A stretch of 64,000 nucleotides of DNA. Origin: Taibaiella sp041660405 (GTDB taxonomy: Bacteria > Bacteroidota > Bacteroidia > Chitinophagales > Chitinophagaceae). Shown here in pieces: positions 7,641 to 17,207 of this stretch. Each line of letters begins with the position of its first letter. Within the stretch, counting starts at the first letter, position 1. The notes beneath the pieces are model-generated. The model saw nothing but the letters and a program-made list of their open reading frames with translations, had not been told where the DNA came from and did no database searches. The stretch lies in the NCBI GenBank assembly GCA_041660405.1, contig JBAZWL010000012.1, forward strand, positions 1-64,000, written 5' to 3'. A program made the position numbers and the translations under genes.

Positions 7641-9140
7641 ATGGATCCCATCATTAAAATTGTAATAGTCCTTTTCGTACTCAGTGTAGTTTGGGAACGA
7701 ATAAATGAATTCCTGAAAATATACTTGTCTTGTTTTTCACTACCCTGGCTGAAAAAAATCCGCATTATTGGTGATACAACTACCAAATATCCGGAAGGCA
7801 CAGCGATGGAACAGAGTAGACAGTTCAGGATATTAAAGCTAAATCTTTTTATTGGCACAATAACTGCTATTGCCTGTCATGCCGATATGATTGCCCTGAT
7901 CAAAAATCCGGATGATCCTTCGAGCGTTTTGGGATGGTTTCACGAGCCAGCATCTCCTAATACTAAAAATGAAATAACCTTTTGGAAGCAAATTTACTTT
8001 GTCTTCGAGTTCTTTTTTGGATGCCTTCTTACAGGAGCTTTTATAAGTATGGGCTCAAAGTTCTGGCATGACTTATTGGACATTCTCGTTGCCGTAAAAA
8101 ATGTAAAACGTCAGGCCGTGGAAATGACAGATGAAATGTTTGATTTTGAGAAACTGCCCGAACAGGAGCGAACCGACATCATGGTCGCGGCCAAAGACTT
8201 TTACTGGGAAAAATGGAAGCACCAGATACCGGAACTTAATGGAGTGGCCATCGCCAATAAAGCTATCGAAAAACAAGGCATAAATACTTTTCAGAAAGCA
8301 ATTCAATTCCAGGTAACAGAAAAATTGTCTCCCCGCAAAGTAGATGTTCTTATTCCCTCTTATGTGCATTATGGAGGCTACAAGATCCCCACAGATGTGG
8401 TAAAAGGTGGAAGAATGTTGTTGACCTCACTGGATTTTAATTATCCCGGAGATGGTCCACTACCAAAGAAATGCGGTGCAAGTATATCCAGAACAGAACC
8501 TGGAAACGATGCCACTGGTACTATTGGTTTACGCGTAAGCAGAACAGAAAATGGCATAGAACGATATTATGCATTGACTTGCGCACACGTGGTAATGGAT
8601 CAGGAATTGAAACAAGGTGTTACTAATATTACGCAAGCAGAGGCAGTAGCCAATAGTAGATATGCAGAGTCGCCGGGGCATGATACAGGAATTGCCGGTA
8701 AAACCATTGGCATGATTGCAGAAGCAATAGTTAACGCTTATACAGACTCCGCCTTAATTATGCTTGAAGATAAGAATGGAAAGGTAAGCGGTGATATTTA
8801 TAAAGCAGGGATGATAACCGACATAGGATATATAGGTGGGGACGACGTAGATAAAACCAGGTTGAAATTCTGCGGTAGCCGTTCGGGCTTTGTTCAATCT
8901 GTACTGGTAAAAGGTTACGAACAAATTGCATATCCAAACTATCCGAAAGCAACCGGAATCACGGAATTAAAAGGACTGATACAATTGGAACCTGTTGCAC
9001 AACCCGGAGACTCCGGAGCACCTGTGTTGGACAATGATAACAGGATCATTGGAATTATAGTTGGTTCCAGTCCTGAGTTCACATATGTCATACCCATTCA
9101 AAGCCTGAGGGCTGCACACAATTATTTTAACATCGTTTAA
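7641..9140 (+). CDS. Membrane-anchored trypsin-like serine protease
   Basis: The 499-residue protein has three hydrophobic segments (about 4-19, 67-87, 117-137) followed by a SKFWHDLLD motif and a charged linker, then a trypsin-fold domain from about 275 to the end. The catalytic triad can be read: His316 in TCAHVV, Asp369 in YTDSALIM, Ser458 in QPGDSGAPV. This resembles Nal1-like or other intracellular chymotrypsin-fold peptidases more than secreted trypsins, since no signal peptide or disulphide pattern is seen. Which side of the membrane the protease faces is not clear. It is the first gene of a compact operon ending in a two-component pair. The substrate is unknown; the exported protein encoded 11 bases downstream is one candidate. 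Confidence 0.8.
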   Translation: MDPIIKIVIVLFVLSVVWERINEFLKIYLSCFSLPWLKKIRIIGDTTTKYPEGTAMEQSRQFRILKLNLFIGTITAIACHADMIALIKNPDDPSSVLGWFHEPASPNTKNEITFWKQIYFVFEFFFGCLLTGAFISMGSKFWHDLLDILVAVKNVKRQAVEMTDEMFDFEKLPEQERTDIMVAAKDFYWEKWKHQIPELNGVAIANKAIEKQGINTFQKAIQFQVTEKLSPRKVDVLIPSYVHYGGYKIPTDVVKGGRMLLTSLDFNYPGDGPLPKKCGASISRTEPGNDATGTIGLRVSRTENGIERYYALTCAHVVMDQELKQGVTNITQAEAVANSRYAESPGHDTGIAGKTIGMIAEAIVNAYTDSALIMLEDKNGKVSGDIYKAGMITDIGYIGGDDVDKTRLKFCGSRSGFVQSVLVKGYEQIAYPNYPKATGITELKGLIQLEPVAQPGDSGAPVLDNDNRIIGIIVGSSPEFTYVIPIQSLRAAHNYFNIV

Positions 9141-9151
9141 AAACTATAACT

Positions 9152-11002
9152 ATGAAATACATTTTTATTTTTTGCCTGATACTGTCCACTTATGCAAGTT
9201 ACGGGGAAGCTGATACAACCTTTAGCTATGATAAGATAAGTAAAAGTGGAATTGTTCCCCTGCCAAAAAGCGATGTGGATAGGGCGAAAGCACAAAAGAG
9301 TTGTATCGTCACATTTAATAATATTCCAAAAGGAAAGGAAGAAATTGTTTTACGGATTAACAGCGACCCTAAAGATGTTCCTGTTAAATCAGTAGTAATG
9401 TCAATAGAAAAAATAGTTCGGGAGAGCAAACAAGTGAATGATGGAAGTTACACAGTGACCTTTCAGCTGGGGTCGTTGATTGCGCAAAGAGAAAGAGATA
9501 CGTTTCACTTTCTTATCGATGGAGGGAAAAAGGAAATTGTAAAATATATCTTAGTGTATAAAAAGGGGGATAATACAGGAGACAAAGCGGCGACTCCGGC
9601 AAAAGAAGGACCTGACTTAGTGGATTATTGGAGTTATCTGGATACTTCTTTTGTACTCAATCTTGAACGATTTAGGATTAAACCAAAAGATAACTGCTAT
9701 GATACTTGCCGTCAATGTGATTACGATAGTCTTCTTAAAGACAATAATGTAATTGAATATGATGCTTTAACCCGTAGAACAAGTTTCAGAGCAAGTGATA
9801 CACCAAAAACAACCAAGCCTAAGCCACTCAAATGGAACTACCGTGCCAAGCTGAAGGCTGGAGATCCTGTGGTTCTGGTGGTTAAGAATGCAAATCCCCT
9901 AAATCAGGAGATCAAATTTTATGACTCTGCTTACTTGTATAATATTGATATTCCATCAGCATTGTCTACAGCATTGCATATTGAATCGGTTGGTAGCAAA
10001 ATGCTGGTACAATCTACAGGCGACGAAGAAAAGCTCTTGAATATCTATTTGCTGATCCGTTCAAGATTACTCATGCTGGGCGGTGAAATGGAAGGGCTAT
10101 TAAATTCCTATGTCAATGCCTCTCCATATCAATATGCTTGTCTTCAGGAAAAAATGGGGAAAGCGACAGCAGCTATTGAGACATTTGTACAAGAGTATGT
10201 AGTACGTGCTTTCAACCCAACTGCTAGTATGTCGTTTGATGGTTTGTTAGGTGTATTTGGTGCTTCTCAGCAGGCAGGAGATAGTATACTGGCTACAAAG
10301 CTTCAATATATGTATAATCTGCTGAGGCAAAGCAAACCAGTGATTGCTTATCCGGTATTACAAATACCAGAAGTGGATGAAATGAAATTCTACCTGGAAA
10401 TTTTACCTAAAAAAGATAGTCCCTATCCCCCTCTGCTTTCTTCCAAAAATCCTATTACACTCAACGTTACACACTTCTTTAAAGTCGACGTTAGTTCGGG
10501 CTTATACCTCGGCTTTAAAAATGATCATGACTATGGCTACTTGTCTCGGAATGATACTGTCTTCACTCCAAGTCAGGTAGGCGCTGATAGTGTTTTAAGA
10601 GTACGTAAACAATTAGTAGACGAAGAACCGGGGAAACTGGAATTTGGTTTTGCTTCGTTTATTCATTTTTATTACAAGTTGTCCCCCGTAATAAATGCCG
10701 GACTGATAATAGGCGCAGGTGTTTCTTTTGCCGAGCCAGTACGTACCCGCTACTTTGCAGGCTTAAGCTGTATGTTGGGTAATAAGAACAGAGTTTGTAT
10801 CAATGGGGGATTGATGTTCGGTAATTACCAGCAGTTGAGTAGGCAGTATGAGCAGGAAGGGGACAAGTACTATGCACCTTTAACCGAAACGAATATTGCG
10901 TACAAGAAAAGATTTGGCCATACCGGATTTTTATCCGTTTCCTACAATTTATTTTCACTGAGAACAAAGCAATCCGGAACAGCAGCAGATAAAACTCCTT
11001 AG
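9152..11002 (+). CDS. Exported protein of unknown function with barrel-like C-terminus
   Basis: The product has 616 residues and a signal peptide (MKYIFIFCL ... ASYGEA). No family is recognised. Residues 25-140 look like a beta-sandwich-type region. A Cys cluster CYDTCRQC (182-189) follows. The middle (about 250-400) appears helical. The last ~150 residues alternate hydrophobic and polar residues with many Gly and aromatic residues, like the strands of a small outer-membrane barrel (FASFIHFYYKL, GLIIGAGVSF, FLSVSYNLF). An outer-membrane or periplasmic place is likely. It begins 11 bases after the protease gene, so the two are surely co-transcribed and may work as protease and substrate or partner. 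Confidence 0.7.
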   Translation: MKYIFIFCLILSTYASYGEADTTFSYDKISKSGIVPLPKSDVDRAKAQKSCIVTFNNIPKGKEEIVLRINSDPKDVPVKSVVMSIEKIVRESKQVNDGSYTVTFQLGSLIAQRERDTFHFLIDGGKKEIVKYILVYKKGDNTGDKAATPAKEGPDLVDYWSYLDTSFVLNLERFRIKPKDNCYDTCRQCDYDSLLKDNNVIEYDALTRRTSFRASDTPKTTKPKPLKWNYRAKLKAGDPVVLVVKNANPLNQEIKFYDSAYLYNIDIPSALSTALHIESVGSKMLVQSTGDEEKLLNIYLLIRSRLLMLGGEMEGLLNSYVNASPYQYACLQEKMGKATAAIETFVQEYVVRAFNPTASMSFDGLLGVFGASQQAGDSILATKLQYMYNLLRQSKPVIAYPVLQIPEVDEMKFYLEILPKKDSPYPPLLSSKNPITLNVTHFFKVDVSSGLYLGFKNDHDYGYLSRNDTVFTPSQVGADSVLRVRKQLVDEEPGKLEFGFASFIHFYYKLSPVINAGLIIGAGVSFAEPVRTRYFAGLSCMLGNKNRVCINGGLMFGNYQQLSRQYEQEGDKYYAPLTETNIAYKKRFGHTGFLSVSYNLFSLRTKQSGTAADKTP

Positions 11003-11076
11003 ATGTCTTTTGCTTTGAGTATTTTACTTTTTCTTTCAACTTTATTAAGTTTATTATTTCACCAAAATACACCAAT

Positions 11077-11955
11077 ATGTTACGCTACATCACAGAAAGT
11101 CCTATCACTTCATTTAAGGAACTTGATTATTTTCTGAATAATACAGACGCAAAGATCTCTACTCATATAAAGGGTTTTGTAAATCAGCTTGAACAAAAGA
11201 GGATAGAAGTACCCGAAATAGATATATTTGAACGCCTTGACAAAGAATTATTTTTTTCTAAGGAAGAACTTTATCGCATGAAGGAAGTTTTTCGTGTTAA
11301 ATACCCTACGGCTAATACCAACAATGTTCATATTAGCTGGAAAAATCTAAAGGAAGAGATTGAAGGCGAAACTGAAGATTTCAAAGTGGCCTATAATTTC
11401 ATTCACCGTTACGATAACAGTAATTGGTTTCTTACCGCTCAACCCGGCGAATTGGCAGAGTATGGGAAAGTGGGTGAATTTACTAATGTTACAGTATCGC
11501 AAGATGGCTTTTTTGATATCACTTCTTCCGGGAAGCAGGGCTACTCCGGTTCGCTGGACTCAGCTTCCGGAAACCTTTTCGACAACAATTATTTTAATGC
11601 GGTAAAGAGCAATGATCCATTGCTTAATGATTCTGCTAAGCGCGTCAAAAGTTGCATATTGCCGGCTCATGAATTAAAATCTATGATTTCCCACAATCTG
11701 AAGAGTCGAAAGGAAGATGACTTTGATCTTTGTTTTTCATCTATAAGCGATATGGTAAGTGATACCGCCATTTCATTGGTCACATTTCCACATACTATTG
11801 CTGTGTTCGCAAGACATCATACTGATGGAGATTGCTTTGATGTAGGAGCCGCAGTTATTACCACCTTGTCCTTTCGTGGCAGAGCTGCAAACTTCGACAG
11901 CCTATGTCCACCCAATTGTAAAAGATATTTTTGGCCTACAAATCTTATGGGCTAA
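11077..11955 (+). CDS. Conserved-operon protein of unknown function
   Basis: The 292-residue protein has no signal peptide or transmembrane segment and matches no family I recognise. The N-terminal ~110 residues are charged and helical; the middle contains an aromatic, glycine- and serine-rich part (SNWFLTAQPGE, GYSGSLDSASG), and the end has a CPPNC motif. It lies 74 bases after the exported protein and ends just before the multi-pass membrane protein, with at most a short overlap if that gene uses an earlier start. By position it belongs to the protease/two-component operon and could be a cytoplasmic effector or adaptor, but nothing in the sequence shows this. Confidence 0.65.
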   Translation: MLRYITESPITSFKELDYFLNNTDAKISTHIKGFVNQLEQKRIEVPEIDIFERLDKELFFSKEELYRMKEVFRVKYPTANTNNVHISWKNLKEEIEGETEDFKVAYNFIHRYDNSNWFLTAQPGELAEYGKVGEFTNVTVSQDGFFDITSSGKQGYSGSLDSASGNLFDNNYFNAVKSNDPLLNDSAKRVKSCILPAHELKSMISHNLKSRKEDDFDLCFSSISDMVSDTAISLVTFPHTIAVFARHHTDGDCFDVGAAVITTLSFRGRAANFDSLCPPNCKRYFWPTNLMG

Positions 11956-11972
11956 ATAGTTATTTTCGTTTA

Positions 11973-12611
11973 ATGCTACCATTAAAGACCATGATATCAC
12001 TTGCCTGTATGCTTATATCTGGAAGTGCCGGGCTTTTGGTATGGAGCAGGTTGCCTAAAGTAACCCGCTTGCTTATTTTGCAAAGCTTTTTCGCTTTTAT
12101 CATAACCATAGCTGCCCGGCAATGGTCGCCTAATACCTGGCTGTATAACCTTTATATGCCACTCGACTTTGCTTTGGTTATCTGTTCGTCAACTGCATTT
12201 TTATCCCGGTCATTTGTCAAAAGATATTTGCCGCTTTCAATAGGTTTGTACACCATAATCTGGATATGTTCATGGGTTACTTCAGGGTTGGAAAAGTATT
12301 TGTTTAACTGGTCTTTTTTGATCGGTTGCGTATTGATTTCCGCTTTCTATATGGCTGTACTTTTTCAGGCCACATTAAAGTGCAGCTCCTATAAATTGAA
12401 AAGTATTTATTGCCTCTGTCTGGCCAATCTTTTTTATTATGCCGGAGCGGTTCCTTTATTTGGTCTTCTCAACTATCTGAATATACACTATCCTGCCACA
12501 GCAAAGGTCCTTTTTCTCAGTAATTTGGTACTTAGCGATCTAAGATATTTATTAGTAGGTTTATTTTTTATATCTTATGCTCGTAATAACAAACGAGTGG
12601 GATTAAAATGA
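11973..12611 (+). CDS. Multi-pass inner-membrane protein, likely sensor module
   Basis: The 212-residue protein consists almost wholly of six or seven hydrophobic helices separated by short basic loops. I chose the ATG at 11973 (MLPLKTMISL), which puts the first helix right after the start; an ATG at 11931 would overlap the upstream gene by 25 bases and is possible. Its stop codon overlaps the start of the kinase gene (ATGA), so the two are translationally coupled. Small multi-pass proteins directly before a short HisKA_3 kinase are common in Chitinophagaceae and likely provide the sensing part that the kinase lacks. The signal is unknown. Confidence 0.72.
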   Translation: MLPLKTMISLACMLISGSAGLLVWSRLPKVTRLLILQSFFAFIITIAARQWSPNTWLYNLYMPLDFALVICSSTAFLSRSFVKRYLPLSIGLYTIIWICSWVTSGLEKYLFNWSFLIGCVLISAFYMAVLFQATLKCSSYKLKSIYCLCLANLFYYAGAVPLFGLLNYLNIHYPATAKVLFLSNLVLSDLRYLLVGLFFISYARNNKRVGLK

Positions 12612-13405
12612 TGACCAGCAGTGATATAGTATTGACAATTATTTTTACTACCCTGATTATTGTGGGGTTGATTATCAGCGTATTTTTTGTGATATTGATT
12701 GCCAGCCGCCAACGTATCCGGCAGCAAGTTGCATTAGCTCAAAACAAGCTGGATTTTGAGAAAGGCTTAAGGGTTATGGAAATTGAAGTGCAGGAGAAGA
12801 CCCTGAATCACATCTCCGAAGAACTTCATGATAACATAGGCCAGCACCTTACTTTTATGAATCTTCAGCTGGAAAAGGTTAAGTTAACCCATCCTGACTT
12901 GTTACCTGTAATTGACCCACTATCCGTTACTTTACAAAACACAATGCTGCAATTACGACTGCTGTCTCAATCGCTCGACAATAATTTTGTAGCGGGTAAA
13001 GGACTGAAGAAACTGATTTGTGATGAAGTAGCTCGTCTGCAACACATAGGACAACCACATGTTGATTTTGTTACGGATCACATAGAACCCTTGCTCACAC
13101 CAGATCAGCAGCTGATCGTGTTCCGTATTTTTCAGGAAATGCAAAGCAATTGTATTCGTCACTCTGCGGCCAAGAAAATTCAGGTGGAGTTAAAGGGAGC
13201 ACCGTTCTATCTCATGGTCGCCGATGATGGTATTGGTTTTGATTTAAGTTCGAAGCAAAATAGTGCAGCTTCAGGCCTGGGGCTAAACAACATGTTTAAA
13301 AGAGCCAGCTATTCAGGGCTAATACTGGAAATTGAATCTGTCTTCAGCCAGGGAACAAAATGCTGTCTTTATGAAAATGTATCAACGCCAAATACTAAAA
13401 CATAA
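12608..13405 (+). CDS. Short HisKA_3-type sensor histidine kinase
   Basis: The 265-residue kinase has one transmembrane helix (about 8-31), a coiled coil, an H-box (ISEELHDNIGQH, His74) and an HATPase_c domain with N-box (FQEMQSNCIRHS), G1 box DDGIGFD and G2 box GLGLNN. All key residues are present, unlike the two kinases near 1.7-5.5 kb. It has almost no extracytoplasmic part, so sensing must come from a partner. The preceding multi-pass membrane protein, overlapping it by four bases, is the natural one. It should phosphorylate the NarL regulator encoded six bases downstream. Confidence 0.92.
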   Translation: MMTSSDIVLTIIFTTLIIVGLIISVFFVILIASRQRIRQQVALAQNKLDFEKGLRVMEIEVQEKTLNHISEELHDNIGQHLTFMNLQLEKVKLTHPDLLPVIDPLSVTLQNTMLQLRLLSQSLDNNFVAGKGLKKLICDEVARLQHIGQPHVDFVTDHIEPLLTPDQQLIVFRIFQEMQSNCIRHSAAKKIQVELKGAPFYLMVADDGIGFDLSSKQNSAASGLGLNNMFKRASYSGLILEIESVFSQGTKCCLYENVSTPNTKT

Positions 13406-13411
13406 ATTTCT

Positions 13412-14074
13412 ATGTCTGAAAAACATTCCTCTATCATCCTGGTTGACGACCATGCCGTTGTTCGCAATGGTCTCAAAGAGCTTATTGAATTAATGGGTCC
13501 CTACAAGGTTGTTGGCGAATTTAGCAATGGCCGGGAATTAATCCATGAAACTACTTTGATTTCTGATGCTGATCTCATTATTATGGATATCAACATGCCA
13601 GAAATGGATGGAGCGATGACGGTAGAACACATTTATGAGAATGGGTTACACTGTCCGGTATTAGTATTAACGCTTAATACAGATGAAGATGCTATTATTA
13701 AGATGTATCATAAGGGTGTAAGAGGATATCTGGAGAAAAGCTGTAGTGCCAATGCTTTGAGACTGGCTATAAATGATATAATCACTACGGGGTATCACAA
13801 TAATGATTTGTTGAGTAAAGCTATGTATGCCCATAGAAAAGCTAACTCCGAGGATAGTCAGGACAGTATTATTAAAAAGATGACTGCACGTGAAATAGAA
13901 TTTCTTTCTTTGGTATGCAATGAAAGTGAATATACCTATGATCAGATAGCAGATAAGATGAAGGTAAGCCGGAGAACAGTAGATGGATATCGCGAATCTT
14001 TGTTCGATAAATTTCAAATAAAATCCAAAACCGGGCTCGTCCTTTTTGCTATGAAGTATAAGTTAGTTAAATAA
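13412..14074 (+). CDS. NarL/FixJ-family response regulator
   Basis: The 220-residue regulator has a receiver domain with Asp12-Asp13, phospho-acceptor Asp59 (IIMDINMPEMDG) and the Lys of YLEKS, followed by a LuxR-type HTH (about 155-220; YDQIADKMKVSRRTVDGYR). It follows its kinase by six bases and closes the six-gene operon that starts with the protease. It may control its own operon; two inverted repeats upstream of the operon promoter are candidate sites. Confidence 0.92.
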   Translation: MSEKHSSIILVDDHAVVRNGLKELIELMGPYKVVGEFSNGRELIHETTLISDADLIIMDINMPEMDGAMTVEHIYENGLHCPVLVLTLNTDEDAIIKMYHKGVRGYLEKSCSANALRLAINDIITTGYHNNDLLSKAMYAHRKANSEDSQDSIIKKMTAREIEFLSLVCNESEYTYDQIADKMKVSRRTVDGYRESLFDKFQIKSKTGLVLFAMKYKLVK

Positions 14075-14274
14075 TTAATAGTGCTAACCTATGATAGCAT
14101 TTTGTTTCTTTGACGTAACCTATAATAACTTTTAAAAGGACATCTTACTCATTCCCAAAAACATCCAGACAAAATCAGGTTGTTTGATTTTTGCAACTAA
14201 TTGTTTGAATTTTACAGCTTTTCGATGCTGCGGCTCATCTATCTTTACATTCTAAAAAATAGCAGAAACAAATT

Positions 14275-15318
14275 ATGATAGCAGCAAAAGGTTATGCAGC
14301 ACAATCGCCGGAAGCCAACCTGGCATCCTGGAATTTTGAACGCAGGGAAGTAGGTCCGCATGATGTGCAATTTGAAATTTTATATTGCGGTGTATGCCAT
14401 TCCGATTTGCATCAGATCAGGAATGATTGGTTTCCGGGCATATTTCCTATGGTGCCGGGGCACGAGATCGTAGGACGCGTGACTCATGTGGGAGATCATG
14501 TAAAGAATTTTAAAGTGGGTGATTTGGCAGGTACGGGTTGTATGGTAGACTCCTGCCAGGTTTGCGAGAACTGCAAGAACGATCTGGAACAATATTGCTT
14601 GGAAGGCAGCACGATGACATACAACGGTCTTGAACGTGATGGTAAGACACCTACATATGGTGGCTATTCAAACACTATAGTGGTAAGGGAAGAGTTTGTG
14701 TTGCACGTATCAGACAAATTGAATCTGGCCGCAGTTGCTCCTTTATTGTGCGCAGGCATTACAACCTATTCTCCTCTGAAGCACTGGAAAGTAGGTAAGG
14801 GTCACAAGCTTGCAGTGCTGGGTTTAGGTGGCCTGGGGCACATGGCTGTTAAGTTTTGTGTAGCATTTGGCGCTGAGGTTACGGTACTAAGCACTTCTCC
14901 TTCAAAAGAAGTAGATGCCAAAAAATTAGGTGCGCATAAATTTGTAGTTACCACAGATGAAGTACAGGTAAGCGCAGCAAGAGGTACTTTCGATTTTATA
15001 CTCGATACGGTATCTGCCGAGCACGACTTCAATATGTATCTTTCTTTGTTGAGAACCAATGGTACCATGATCTGTGTAGGCGCGCCTTCTAAACCAGCGG
15101 AGATTGCAGCATTTAGTTTGCTCGGAGGCCGTAAAAGTGTGGCAGGATCGGGCATTGGCGGGATAGCCGAAACTCAGGAGATGCTTGATTTCTGTGCCGA
15201 AAATAACATCGTTTCTGAAATCGAAATCATCGATATGAAAGACATTCAAACCGCGTATGAACGCATGCTGAAAGGAGATGTGCGTTACCGTTTCGTAATT
15301 GACATGGCAACCTTGTAA
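14275..15318 (+). CDS. Zinc-dependent NAD(P) alcohol/aldehyde dehydrogenase (YahK/CAD-like)
   Basis: The 347-residue medium-chain dehydrogenase shows the catalytic zinc site (Cys in GVCHSD, His-Glu in PGHEIVG and a later Cys), the structural zinc loop with four Cys (CQVCENCKNDLEQYC) and a Rossmann motif GLGGLGH (about 182-188). The layout and length fit the cinnamyl-alcohol-dehydrogenase/YahK subgroup, which reduces aldehydes with NADPH in the cytoplasm. It is a single gene, followed by a strong terminator. The natural substrate cannot be read from the sequence. Confidence 0.9.
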   Translation: MIAAKGYAAQSPEANLASWNFERREVGPHDVQFEILYCGVCHSDLHQIRNDWFPGIFPMVPGHEIVGRVTHVGDHVKNFKVGDLAGTGCMVDSCQVCENCKNDLEQYCLEGSTMTYNGLERDGKTPTYGGYSNTIVVREEFVLHVSDKLNLAAVAPLLCAGITTYSPLKHWKVGKGHKLAVLGLGGLGHMAVKFCVAFGAEVTVLSTSPSKEVDAKKLGAHKFVVTTDEVQVSAARGTFDFILDTVSAEHDFNMYLSLLRTNGTMICVGAPSKPAEIAAFSLLGGRKSVAGSGIGGIAETQEMLDFCAENNIVSEIEIIDMKDIQTAYERMLKGDVRYRFVIDMATL

Positions 15319-15336
15319 CTAAATGTAATAAATGAC

Positions 15337-15376
15337 AAACCCGGGTAGGCATTATTGCTTACCCGGGTTTGTTTTA
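15337..15376 (+). terminator. Rho-independent terminator after the alcohol dehydrogenase
   Basis: An 11-bp perfect stem (AAACCCGGGTA / TACCCGGGTTT) with a 12-base loop is followed by GTTTTATTT. It also lies 30 bases from the end of the convergent PLP-enzyme gene. Confidence 0.85.
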
Positions 15377-15405
15377 TTTGGTAATCATTTTTAGCAAAAA
15401 ATATC

Positions 15406-16485
15406 TTATCTGTTTTTATCAATCACATCTAATAGTTTATTCAGGTCCTCCGTTTCATTATAAAAATGGAAGGACACTCGTAAGCCGCTCCCTCTGGATG
15501 TACCAGTAATATTTTCATCCGCAATTTTTCGTACCAGAGCATCATCAATGTTTAACTTCAGGATGGAACTGTGCGTAGGTCTTTTCATTATATAATCATC
15601 CAGCAGACCCCTCTCCGTAAAGGCTGCTTTAGCCTGCTTCGCCAATGTTGCTATTTGCTTTTCTATAAATGAATAACCTGTTTGAGTTAGGAACGATAAG
15701 GAATGTTGCAAACTGCCAAATGATAACGTATCCTGATGGCCGGGTTCAAAGCGCAATGCCAACCTGCTTTTATGCTTCAGGAAAGCTTCTTCAGGCAATG
15801 GCCTGTTCTGTGCTTCGACGTATAAGCGCGATGCTATAGTTTCCTTTATTAATACAAATCCATTACCATAGCTACCCAGCATCCATTTGTAACCACTGGC
15901 TATTAATACATCAATGGCACTACTGCCAAAATCGAAACTTTCGCTGCCGCAATACTGCGTACCGTCAGCAACCAGTATCAATTCCGGAAACAGATTTTTC
16001 AATTCACCGATAAAAGCATGATCCAACTTTACTCCATTGCTGTATTGTACCAGGCTAAAGGCAAATATTGTGGGTTTAAACTGCCTGATGTGTTCTACAA
16101 TGCGCTCTTCAAGGTGGTCGCCCAGGCTTACCATATCATAAGCAAACCCTCTGCTTTGTACCTGGTAATAAACAGATGGATACTCGTTGGAAGGCAACAG
16201 GAAACGATGATCGCCCGAAAGTCCATCCAGGAAAGCATTATAGCCCGAGGAAAAATTGGCAACAAGAAATGTAAAGGTGCGGTCGGATTTAAAAAAATGA
16301 GCAAGGCTATCTTTTACTCCTTCTAAAAAAGAAGCCTGTTGTACCCGAAATCCACTACCTGCTTGCAGGTAAGCAAGATCATGTTCTTTTCTCCATTGGT
16401 ATAAAGAGTCATATAAAATACCAGAGCTTGCAGTGTTCAGGTACGTGGTGTTGGTCAATACCGGGAAGATATTCCTAAGGCTCAT
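15406..16485 (-). CDS. Class V aminotransferase-fold PLP enzyme
   Basis: The start at 16485 (MSLRNIFPVL) gives a 359-residue protein that begins like this family; a longer frame adds 23 unrelated residues. The N-terminal YLNTAS segment, the Asp of LVADGTQYCG and the Lys in SGYKWMLG (the PLP Schiff-base Lys of class V enzymes) are visible. Members include cysteine desulphurases, isopenicillin-N epimerases and kynureninases; the sequence resembles the small uncharacterised branch rather than IscS/SufS, since no catalytic Cys loop is evident. It acts in the cytoplasm. A -7-like element (TAGCTTTG on the minus strand) occurs at 16530-16537. Confidence 0.85.
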   Translation of the reverse strand: MSLRNIFPVLTNTTYLNTASSGILYDSLYQWRKEHDLAYLQAGSGFRVQQASFLEGVKDSLAHFFKSDRTFTFLVANFSSGYNAFLDGLSGDHRFLLPSNEYPSVYYQVQSRGFAYDMVSLGDHLEERIVEHIRQFKPTIFAFSLVQYSNGVKLDHAFIGELKNLFPELILVADGTQYCGSESFDFGSSAIDVLIASGYKWMLGSYGNGFVLIKETIASRLYVEAQNRPLPEEAFLKHKSRLALRFEPGHQDTLSFGSLQHSLSFLTQTGYSFIEKQIATLAKQAKAAFTERGLLDDYIMKRPTHSSILKLNIDDALVRKIADENITGTSRGSGLRVSFHFYNETEDLNKLLDVIDKNR

Positions 16486-16595
16486 AGGTACTTGTTTAAT
16501 GAAATGTAGTTGGGAAAAAGTGAGTATTACAAAGCTAAGGTAGGAGCCTTGCAATAATTTACAAAGACAAAATTATAGACTTCCAAAATTTTGTA

Positions 16596-17141
16596 TCAGG
16601 CAGACGTTTTATTGTTCCATTCTTCACGAGTTATCTTGTACCAGTTATGGGGTATGCCATCATCATGAAATAACTCAATGAATTTTAGACCTGCTTTGCT
16701 TAAAACGGCATTGGATAAGGTATTCTGTACATCTGCCATGGCAAATATCTCCGGCAGCTTTAATTCATTAAACCCGTAGTTCAGAGAAGCAATTGCGGTT
16801 TCTGTTGCATAGCCTTTGCCCCAATATTTCTTCATAAACCGGTAACCCAAATCGTAATAGTTATTATGTTCATTAACAGTCTCTTTCATAAATTTCAATC
16901 CGCTCCAGCCTATAAATGCATTTGTAGTTTTTTCAATTACCGCCCAACGGCCTATACCATTATCAAGATATTGTTGTCTTATAAATTTAATAGCTTCTTC
17001 AGCCTGCTCCATAGTCTTGATAGGGTTATTACCCAAATAAAGATGTACTTCAGGATCGCTGTCGAGTTCAAAAATTCCTTCGGCATCTTCAGGCATAAGC
17101 TCCCTGATAAGCAATCTATCTGTTTCAATATGGGTTTGCAT
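16596..17141 (-). CDS. GNAT-family N-acetyltransferase (RimJ/RimL type)
   Basis: The 181-residue protein opens with the IETDRLLIRELMPED motif typical of RimL-like acetyltransferases, followed by the core GRWAVIEK and FIGWSGL strands, the acetyl-CoA loop YWGKGYATET and the closing LSNAVLSKAGLKF helix. It transfers an acetyl group to an amine, perhaps a protein N-terminus or a small molecule. The target is unknown. It is a single minus-strand gene. Confidence 0.9.
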   Translation of the reverse strand: MQTHIETDRLLIRELMPEDAEGIFELDSDPEVHLYLGNNPIKTMEQAEEAIKFIRQQYLDNGIGRWAVIEKTTNAFIGWSGLKFMKETVNEHNNYYDLGYRFMKKYWGKGYATETAIASLNYGFNELKLPEIFAMADVQNTLSNAVLSKAGLKFIELFHDDGIPHNWYKITREEWNNKTSA

Positions 17142-17207
17142 ACTCAGAATGTATTGGATATTTCAATGAAATTAAGGATAGTTTGAACTTACTCATTTTT
17201 TTGATTT

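Noticed and set aside
11931..11972. Earlier ATG for the multi-pass membrane protein
   Set aside because: It would overlap the upstream gene by 25 bases and adds a polar segment before the first membrane helix; possible, but the ATG at 11973 fits better.
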